Positions 58,237-64,000 of a stretch of 64,000 nucleotides of DNA are shown here, piece by piece. The DNA comes from JAHEEL01 sp942491345. Lineage in GTDB: Bacteria > Actinomycetota > Acidimicrobiia > Spongiisociales > UBA5794. The notes below the pieces were generated by a model. The model was not told the origin of the DNA. It made no database searches and was given only the letters and a program-made list of their open reading frames with translations. How positions within the stretch are numbered: the stretch's first letter is position 1; each line of letters begins with the position of its first letter. Location of the stretch: the NCBI GenBank assembly GCA_942491345.1, contig CALOAN010000011.1, positions 248,001 through 312,000 on the forward strand, written 5' to 3'. Position numbers and translations under genes: made by a program.

Positions 58237-60245
58237 ACGAAGACGGCCCAAGCGGCGGGAACGACTGCGATGATGGCGTCGATTCGGTCCAAGAGTCCGC
58301 CGTGTCCAGGCAGGATCGAACCCATGTCCTTGATGTCGAGGGAGCGTTTGACCACCGACACCGCGAGATCACCGAGCGGGGCGACAACGGCGACGACCGC
58401 CCCGAGCACGAGCCCTGTCGGCAAGTCGATCGCTTCGACGAAGAAGCTCGCAGCGGCCCCGGCCAGGAAAGCCATCAGCGTGCCGCCGACCAGCCCCTCG
58501 ACGGTCTTCTTCGGCGAGATCGTCGGAGCGAAGTGGCGCCTCCCAATCGACGATCCAACGAAGTAGGCGGCAATATCGACCAGGGCCACGATGGCAACGA
58601 CGGTCAACACGAGCACCTGGAAGTCTTCTGCGGCGATGATCGGGAAGGCGAAGGCGCCAAAGCCCCCGATCCAACCGGCGACGAGCACCGTGAGTGCGAA
58701 GCCGTTCACGGCTCCCATGCGTCGGTGACTGACGGCGCCGTAGAGCAGGATCACCGTTGCCAGCAACCCGAAGGCAATCGGTATCGCCACCACACCCCAA
58801 ACGACGGCTCCGAGCCCGGCAGCAATGATTCCGACGAACCCGAAGATCGACATGGGTTTGTACCGGCGGTGCATCAATGCGCTGTAGAACTCCCCGGCCG
58901 CGACGACAAAGGCGGCCAGCGCCAGCACCGTGATGGCCGGCCTCCAGAGGAGAGACAGCAGGAACGCGGCAACCAGTGCGATTCCGGTTCCGACGCGAAG
59001 GAGGAGGTCCGAAGACTGCCTCGGCGCTGCCGGCACCCCCGCCTCGCCTTCGCCCGCTGCAACCACATCATCAAAACCGACCACACCGGACTCCAGGCCG
59101 GGTATCGCTGCAGAGACGGCGACCTGTTGAGTGTCTTCGGAATCGGCCTGGTCGACCGCGGCAGCAAGGTCGTGGTGCTCCCGCGTCGCCTTCTGCAGAT
59201 ACCGATCGTCCGCAAAGTCGTCGAAGTCGTAGACGGAGCCTTCTCCGTTCGGCTGGTCGGTCGAATCGGCCGACGCTCCCCCGACGATGGGAACCTCACC
59301 GGTGTCATCGTCATCGACATCATCGCGATCATCATCTTTGGTGAACGTGGCGCCGTCGCCCGTTGCTTTCGACACCGCCGGTGCGGATGCCGCGACAGCC
59401 GTCACGACGGGCAGCACCAGGAGTTCGTCTGGATCAACGGGGTGGTCGCCTTCGTCCGTTTCGGACGTTGGGGCCGGCGCTGGAGGCGTCAACGCGTCAC
59501 CATCCGAATCGGTAGCTCGTGATGCCGCGGTCGCCACCGCGGACTTCTCGGACGACCCATCGTTCTGCTCGTCGTCCGTCCCCTGGTCCGGCTTGGCGCT
59601 TGAGTCGCTCCCGGCGTCCGGTTGCTTGCCAGATTCGACATCCGGATCATCAGTGGCACGGGGAGTGGACGCTGCTTCGTCGTCGAGCGGTTCCTTCTCC
59701 GATCCATCCAGGAACAGCTCGATTGTGTCCTCGTGGGGCTCTTCGTCCGCGTCGGCGGTATCTTCATCGCCGGAAGTGGACTCGTCTGGTGCAGGTGTCG
59801 CGTCGCCGGTCACGACCGAGGCCGCAGCAATCGAGTCGTCGGTCACATCGACCACAACATCGGTTTGGCCGGTGTCGGCTGACTCGTCGTCGCCACCGCT
59901 CGTGAACGCAACCCAATCAGCAATCTCCGCTGCCGCATCGTCTTGATCATCGGCGAACGTCGAGTACGGATCGTCAGCGGACCCGGCAACCTGGTCATCG
60001 TCGAGCCATCCATCGAAACCTGGATCAGACTTCGCTGGTCGAGGTTTGGGGTCGTCGTTCATCCCTGGCAGCTCGAGTTCGCCCGTTGAATCGGAGTCGT
60101 GTTCGTCCATAACCCCTGACAGTACTTCGGAATAGGGTTCGAGCGCAGCATCTGGCTGCTCCGGATCGGCCCCAAAGACCCCTTCGGTCCGCGACGATGT
60201 CGAGGTCGCGTCTTCATCCGAGATCGGGTCATCATCGGTGCGCAT
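58218..60245 (-). CDS. cdsA: CDP-diacylglycerol synthase with very long acidic N-terminal extension
   Basis: 675 residues from ATG 60245, 13 nt after the frr stop; the 60305 start would overlap frr. The last ~265 residues are a normal CdsA with about eight helices and the signature SVVKRSLDIKDMGSILPGHGGLLDRID near the C-terminus. The first ~410 residues are low-complexity and Asp/Glu/Ser/Thr-rich with no recognised domain (for example DDDRDDVDDDDTGEVPI and SDGDALTPPAPAPTSETD). It makes CDP-diacylglycerol from phosphatidate and CTP in the membrane. The extension should face the cytosol and be disordered. Confidence 0.9.
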   Translation of the reverse strand: MRTDDDPISDEDATSTSSRTEGVFGADPEQPDAALEPYSEVLSGVMDEHDSDSTGELELPGMNDDPKPRPAKSDPGFDGWLDDDQVAGSADDPYSTFADDQDDAAAEIADWVAFTSGGDDESADTGQTDVVVDVTDDSIAAASVVTGDATPAPDESTSGDEDTADADEEPHEDTIELFLDGSEKEPLDDEAASTPRATDDPDVESGKQPDAGSDSSAKPDQGTDDEQNDGSSEKSAVATAASRATDSDGDALTPPAPAPTSETDEGDHPVDPDELLVLPVVTAVAASAPAVSKATGDGATFTKDDDRDDVDDDDTGEVPIVGGASADSTDQPNGEGSVYDFDDFADDRYLQKATREHHDLAAAVDQADSEDTQQVAVSAAIPGLESGVVGFDDVVAAGEGEAGVPAAPRQSSDLLLRVGTGIALVAAFLLSLLWRPAITVLALAAFVVAAGEFYSALMHRRYKPMSIFGFVGIIAAGLGAVVWGVVAIPIAFGLLATVILLYGAVSHRRMGAVNGFALTVLVAGWIGGFGAFAFPIIAAEDFQVLVLTVVAIVALVDIAAYFVGSSIGRRHFAPTISPKKTVEGLVGGTLMAFLAGAAASFFVEAIDLPTGLVLGAVVAVVAPLGDLAVSVVKRSLDIKDMGSILPGHGGLLDRIDAIIAVVPAAWAVFVWTGLL

Positions 60246-60258
60246 GGGGCGGCCTCCG

Positions 60259-60804
60259 TCAGACCTCGAGGAGTTCTTCTTCTTTGGCCTCGAGGATCTC
60301 GTCAAGGCGTTCGATGTGCTGATCAGTCATTTCCTGGAGCACCTTCTCCGCCCGGTGTATGTCGTCTTCAGAGGCGTCTTCCGATTCGAGTTGGTCTTTG
60401 CAGTGTCGTCGAACGTTGCGAATCGCGACGCGACCGTCTTCAGCAATGTGTCGAACGAGCCGAATCAGCTCCTTGCGCCGTTCTTCGGTGAGGGATGGAA
60501 ACGCGAGCCGAATCAGGTTGCCGTCGTTCGAAGGGTTGAGACCGAGGTCGGCCTCCTGAATAGCACGCTCGATCGCCGGAATCGCCGTCTTGTCATACGG
60601 TTGTATCACCAGGAGCCGAGCCTCCGGCACTGAGAACCCTGCGATCTGCTGGAGCTGGGTCTGTGTTCCGTAGTAGTCGACGGTGATTCGATTCAGGAGC
60701 CCTGGATTGGCACGGCCGGTGCGGATTCCGCCGAACTCTTGGGTCGTGTGCACGACCGCCTGATCCATCTTGTGGTCGGCATCTTTGAGCACTTCGTCGA
60801 TCAC
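60259..60804 (-). CDS. frr: Ribosome recycling factor
   Basis: 181 residues, full RRF length (about 185). Opening MIDEVLKDADHKMDQAVVHTTQEFGGIRTGRANPGLLNRITVDYYGTQTQLQQIAGFSVPEARLLVIQPYD and closing LTEERRKELIRLVRHIAEDGRVAIRNVRR are typical. With EF-G it splits post-termination ribosomes. Standard pyrH-frr-cdsA order; 9-nt gap from pyrH. Confidence 0.96.
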   Translation of the reverse strand: MIDEVLKDADHKMDQAVVHTTQEFGGIRTGRANPGLLNRITVDYYGTQTQLQQIAGFSVPEARLLVIQPYDKTAIPAIERAIQEADLGLNPSNDGNLIRLAFPSLTEERRKELIRLVRHIAEDGRVAIRNVRRHCKDQLESEDASEDDIHRAEKVLQEMTDQHIERLDEILEAKEEELLEV

Positions 60805-60813
60805 TGCGCCTCC

Positions 60814-61515
60814 TCAACGAACCAGCGTTCCGACATCCTCCCCGCGTACGGCTCTCACGATCTCGCCCGGGCGGTTCATGTTGAACACGCGGATTGGAAG
60901 GTTGTTGTCCATACACATCGTAATGGCGGTGGCGTCCATCACCCCAAGCTGGCGCTGGATCGCGTCCATGTAGGTGACGTCGGTGAGGAGCACCGCATCT
61001 TGGTTGGTCACCGGATCGGAGTCATACACCCCATCGACCTTCGTCGCCTTGAGCACCGCGGCGGCGCCGATCTCAGCGCCGCGCAGCGCAGCCGTGGTGT
61101 CGGTAGTGAAGAACGGATTCCCGGTACCTCCGGCGAAGATGACGACGCGGCCTTTCTCAAAGTGCCGGATGGCCCTCAGCCTGATGTACGGTTCGGCAAC
61201 CTGCTGGATTGTGATTGCCGTCTGGACCCGTGCCGGCGAACCGGCCCGTTCGAGGGCATCACGAAGCGCAAGAGCGTTGATCACCGTCGCGAGCATGCCC
61301 ATGTAGTCCGCATTCGCCCGATCCATTTCCCCGGCGGCCATCGACACCCCGCGGAAGATGTTGCCACCGCCGACCACGATTCCAATCTCGTATCCCTCTC
61401 GATGGACGAGAGCGATCTCCTCAGCCACCCGTGCGACGATGGTCGGATCGATCCCGTAGCCTGTGCCTGGATTTGCGAACGCTTCTCCGGAGAGCTTGAG
61501 GACGACCCTCCGCAT
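60814..61515 (-). CDS. pyrH: Uridylate kinase
   Basis: 233 residues. VVLKLSGEAF, VVGGGNIFRG, DYMGMLATVINALALRDALE, VIFAGGTGNPFFTTDTTAALRG and LKATKVDGVYDSDP are bacterial UMP-kinase hallmarks (amino-acid kinase fold). Phosphorylates UMP to UDP and is usually activated by GTP and inhibited by UTP. Start and tsf stop share one base (61515). Confidence 0.96.
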   Translation of the reverse strand: MRRVVLKLSGEAFANPGTGYGIDPTIVARVAEEIALVHREGYEIGIVVGGGNIFRGVSMAAGEMDRANADYMGMLATVINALALRDALERAGSPARVQTAITIQQVAEPYIRLRAIRHFEKGRVVIFAGGTGNPFFTTDTTAALRGAEIGAAAVLKATKVDGVYDSDPVTNQDAVLLTDVTYMDAIQRQLGVMDATAITMCMDNNLPIRVFNMNRPGEIVRAVRGEDVGTLVR

Positions 61516-62132
61516 CAGCCTTCCTCGCCGACCGCGACCCTCGACATGTGGGTGATGCCGATGTTCTCGCCCATCTTGGCGGCGAGTTGCTTCACCAGCT
61601 CGTCGACCGTGCCATCGAAGACCTCGGTCTTGATGAAGACCTGGTCGTAGAGCACATTGTCCTGGTAGAAGCTGTTGATGCGGCCCTCGACGATACGTTC
61701 GACGATGTTCTCCGGCTTGCCCTCGTTGACGGCTTGCGCTGCGATGAGTCGCTTCTCTTCTGCAACGATGGCGTCTGGAACGTCGGCGCGAGTGATCCAG
61801 AGCGGTCGCGCGGCTGCAACATGCATCGCGAGGTCGTTGGCGACCTCTTGGAACTCATCACTCTTCGCCACGAAATCGGTCTCGGACGCAAGTGCAACCA
61901 TCGCACCGATCACCGGGCGACCTGCCTGACGGTGGAGGTATGAGCCGACGGCTCCCTCAGTCTGAGTCCGACCGGTGCGCTTCGCGGCATCGGCGAGGCC
62001 TTGCTCCCTCAGGAGCTCCTGTGCCTTGTCCATGTCCCCACCGGCATCGGTGAGGGCACGTTTTGCATCCATCATCCCTGCGCCCGTGGCCTGGCGAAGG
62101 GCTTGAACGTCTTTGGCGGTGAAATCGCTCAC
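61515..62132 (-). CDS. tsf: Elongation factor Ts
   Basis: 205 residues, the short form (one core subdomain), as in many actinobacteria and chloroflexi relatives. TAKDVQALRQATGAGMMDAKRALTDAGGDMDKAQELLREQG is the EF-Tu-contacting N-terminal domain, then ASETDFVAKSDEFQEVANDLAMHVAAARP (the TDFV motif). Recycles EF-Tu-GDP. It overlaps rpsB by 4 nt. Confidence 0.96.
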   Translation of the reverse strand: MSDFTAKDVQALRQATGAGMMDAKRALTDAGGDMDKAQELLREQGLADAAKRTGRTQTEGAVGSYLHRQAGRPVIGAMVALASETDFVAKSDEFQEVANDLAMHVAAARPLWITRADVPDAIVAEEKRLIAAQAVNEGKPENIVERIVEGRINSFYQDNVLYDQVFIKTEVFDGTVDELVKQLAAKMGENIGITHMSRVAVGEEG

Positions 62133-63022
62133 GCCGTCTCCTTCGGGTCTGGTGTCTCTTCGATCACCACGCTCTCGACGACCGCGTTCTCGACGACCGC
62201 GTTCTCGGCCTGGATCTCATCCAGGACGACGGCCTCGACCGGTGGTGTCGGAGCTGGTTTCGGCTTGGGTTTGGTGCCCTTGGCCCGGGAATCCGCTCCC
62301 GCGACATCCTTTGCCGGGGCATCCTTGCGTGCTGCCTCGCGGGTCTCGCGACCGTCTTTCGCGGCTTCTGCAATGACGTCCGCCACGAGATAGGCCGTGC
62401 GGATCGCATCGTCATTGCCGGGGATCACGAGATCGACCGGATCCGGGTCACAGTTCGTGTCGACAATGGCGATCACCGGAATGCTGAGCCGGTTCGCCTC
62501 GGCGACCGCGATATGTTCAGCGATCACGTCGATGACGAAGACAACATCCGGAGGGCGTTTCATGTCGCGGACACCACCGAGCACCATGTGGAGCTTCTCC
62601 AGCTCTCGACGAAGGCGGAGACGTTCCTTCTTCGGGAGCGACTCCATTTCGCCGGACTTCTCCATCTGCTCGAGTTCGAGCATGTAGAGGATGCGCTTGT
62701 GGATGGTCTGGAAGTTGGTGAGCATGCCGCCGAGCCAACGGTTGTTGACGTACGGCATGCCGGCCTTGATGGCCGCTTCCTCTATTGCGCCCTGCGACTG
62801 CTTCTTCGTGCCGACAAACAGCACGGTTCCACCGTCAACAACGGCATCACGTACGAGTGTGTAGGCGGTCTCGATCTGCTCGAGCGTCTGACGCAGATCG
62901 ACGATGTGGATCCCGTTGCGCTCGGTGAAGATGTACGGACGCATCTTCGGATTCCAACGGCGGGTCTGGTGACCGAAGTGCATTCCGGCCTCGAGCAGCT
63001 GTCGCATGCTCACCACTGACAT
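62129..63022 (-). CDS. rpsB: 30S ribosomal protein S2
   Basis: 297 residues from ATG 63022 (MSVVSMRQLLEAGMHFGHQTRRWNPKMRPYIFTERNGIHIVDL). S2 core to about 225, including RWLGGMLTNFQTI and IPVIAIVDTNCDPDPVDLVIPGNDDAIR. An Ala/Lys/Pro-rich tail of ~70 residues follows, ending in ENAVVENAVVESVVIEE repeats, similar in flavour to the NusA tail. Assembles late on the 30S subunit. About 155 bp upstream to the sigma gene contain its promoter region but no clear consensus box. Confidence 0.95.
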   Translation of the reverse strand: MSVVSMRQLLEAGMHFGHQTRRWNPKMRPYIFTERNGIHIVDLRQTLEQIETAYTLVRDAVVDGGTVLFVGTKKQSQGAIEEAAIKAGMPYVNNRWLGGMLTNFQTIHKRILYMLELEQMEKSGEMESLPKKERLRLRRELEKLHMVLGGVRDMKRPPDVVFVIDVIAEHIAVAEANRLSIPVIAIVDTNCDPDPVDLVIPGNDDAIRTAYLVADVIAEAAKDGRETREAARKDAPAKDVAGADSRAKGTKPKPKPAPTPPVEAVVLDEIQAENAVVENAVVESVVIEETPDPKETA

Positions 63023-63177
63023 GTGGTTCCTCCTGTGTTCGGGTTCACGCCTCCGTCCACCCGGAACACCCCACAGATCGCCTGCGCGATCCGACCTCGG
63101 GGGCTTGTAGTGAACGTGCGAAGTTGCCGCGAGTGTACCGATCGGCGCCGGGTAGCAGGAAACCCGATTGGGCCGCT

Positions 63178-63966
63178 CTAGAACGACGGTTCGATGAACC
63201 GATTCCGGAGACTGAGGACCGCCTTCGTGTGGATCTGACATACGCGTGATTCGGTGACGTTGAGTACGGTCCCGATCTCGGAAAGTGTGAGGCCTTCGAA
63301 GTAGTAGAGCGTCACAACGAGTCGATCCCGCTCGGGTAACCGGTTGATCGAATCCGCGAGGAGGTACCTCGTCTCCTCCTTCTCAAACGATCCGCTCGGG
63401 TCGAACGCTGTCACATCGGGGACCACGTCGCCGACGGCGGCTGAGTCCCGTTCGTCCGGGTTCAGGAGTTCGTCGAGGGCTACGAACCCGAGCGTCGATA
63501 GCTCGCCGAGCTGATCACGCAGCGTTTCGACCGGCATACCCATGTGATCCGCGAGCTCCTGCTCCGTCGCGCTCCGCTGCAGGCTGTGTTCCAGTTCCGA
63601 CATCGAGCGTTGGATCTCGCGTGCCCGAGCGCGCACCGAGCGCGGGACCCAATCGAGGGCACGAAGCTCGTCGAGAATCGCACCTTTGATGCGATTCACG
63701 GCATACGTCTCGAATTTGTAGCCGCGTTCCGGCTCGAACTTGTCGATCGCGTCGATGAGACCGAACGTCCCGTATGAGACGAGATCACCTGGGTCGACGT
63801 TGCGCGGAAGGCCAGATCCGAGGCGCCCCGCCACAAACTTCACAAGCGGCGAAAAGTGGAGGATCAAGCCTTCTCTCGCACGCTGGTCGCCGTCACTCTT
63901 GAACCGCTCCCAGAGTGCGGCGAGCTCGTCTTCGCCTCGTTCATGCACGTGGGTGACTCCGCTCAT
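63178..63966 (-). CDS. whiG: WhiG/FliA-family RNA polymerase sigma factor
   Basis: 262 residues, SigD/FliA/WhiG type with regions 2, 3 and 4 and no region 1.1. Region 2: LVKFVAGRLGSGLPRNVDPGDLVSYGTFGLIDAIDKFEPERGYKFETYAVNRIKGAILDELRALDWVPRSVR. Region 4: RLPERDRLVVTLYYFEGLTLSEIGTVLNVTESRVCQIHTKAVLSLRNR. The position next to rpsB is the usual place for whiG in streptomycetes. In motile actinobacteria the same family drives flagellar genes; no flagellar gene is in the window. Confidence 0.92.
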   Translation of the reverse strand: MSGVTHVHERGEDELAALWERFKSDGDQRAREGLILHFSPLVKFVAGRLGSGLPRNVDPGDLVSYGTFGLIDAIDKFEPERGYKFETYAVNRIKGAILDELRALDWVPRSVRARAREIQRSMSELEHSLQRSATEQELADHMGMPVETLRDQLGELSTLGFVALDELLNPDERDSAAVGDVVPDVTAFDPSGSFEKEETRYLLADSINRLPERDRLVVTLYYFEGLTLSEIGTVLNVTESRVCQIHTKAVLSLRNRFIEPSF

Positions 63967-64000
63967 AGGTTTTTCTCAGATGCTCCCGAGTGACCGCAGT

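Noticed and set aside
58044..59946. Long plus-strand ORFs opposite cdsA (492 and 219 codons)
   Set aside because: Ser- or Arg-rich shadows of the acidic CdsA extension and membrane part, with no SD or family match.

Overview
The window is 64 kb of high-GC, densely packed bacterial chromosome. It reads as an actinobacterium, probably from the Acidimicrobiia or a related deep branch; that placement is an inference. The signs are the gene order whiG-type sigma / rpsB / tsf / pyrH / frr / cdsA / dxr / rseP / ispG / proS / rimP / nusA / infB / rbfA / truB / ribF / rpsO / pnp, an actinobacterial LexA box (TCGAACATATGTTCGA, found twice), an ImuA/ImuB/DnaE2 mutasome, DUF4032 and WhiG-type proteins, and many genes with a TANNNT box 6-7 nt before the start codon, as expected for leaderless transcripts. 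No tRNA, rRNA, CRISPR array, transposase or prophage was seen.

Layout. 0-2.1 kb: 3' part of a large Lhr helicase. 2.1-2.65 kb: composite repeats. 2.65-16.7 kb: mixed metabolic and stress genes (DUF971, DUF4032 kinase-like, two oxidoreductases, universal stress protein, three coupled lipoproteins, lipoate ligase-like, an AroQ/hydrolase fusion, aminotransferase, amidase, ferritin, lysoplasmalogenase-like, SixA, threonine aldolase). 16.8-20.2 kb: dnaE2 with a LexA box but frame-broken by a repeat. 20.2-24.8 kb: ACT protein, LCP protein, YchF. 24.8-26.0 kb: a decayed accessory patch with a sigma-factor stub, two orphan ORFs and a 104-bp palindrome. 26-28.9 kb: SGNH hydrolase, uridine kinase, and a DUF4097 / ribbon-helix-helix operon with a palindromic operator candidate. 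29-33.4 kb: a TPP-riboswitch operon for thiamine pyrophosphokinase and a thiamine-type ABC importer. 33.4-39.7 kb: isochorismatase-like hydrolase, SDR, YcaQ-type glycosylase, acyltransferase, imuB-imuA with the second LexA box, dodecin. 39.7-64 kb: the long minus-strand housekeeping block for translation, RNA turnover, isoprenoid and phospholipid synthesis.

How the genes work together. Lhr, the YcaQ-type glycosylase, ImuA, ImuB and DnaE2 give a DNA-repair theme. The last three are the SOS translesion module, split here into two LexA-box loci 17 kb apart. In the thiamine operon the riboswitch P1 stem contains the Shine-Dalgarno sequence of the first gene, so thiamine diphosphate should shut off its own salvage and import. 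The housekeeping block is knit together by 1-4 nt stop/start overlaps.

Most notable: short-word repeats have entered or abut coding sequences (dnaE2 frame-shifted, imuA in frame, proS C-terminus); a dehydroquinase fused to an alpha/beta hydrolase whose nucleophile position is altered; CdsA with a ~410-residue acidic N-terminal extension; and a consistent leaderless-promoter geometry across 13 genes.
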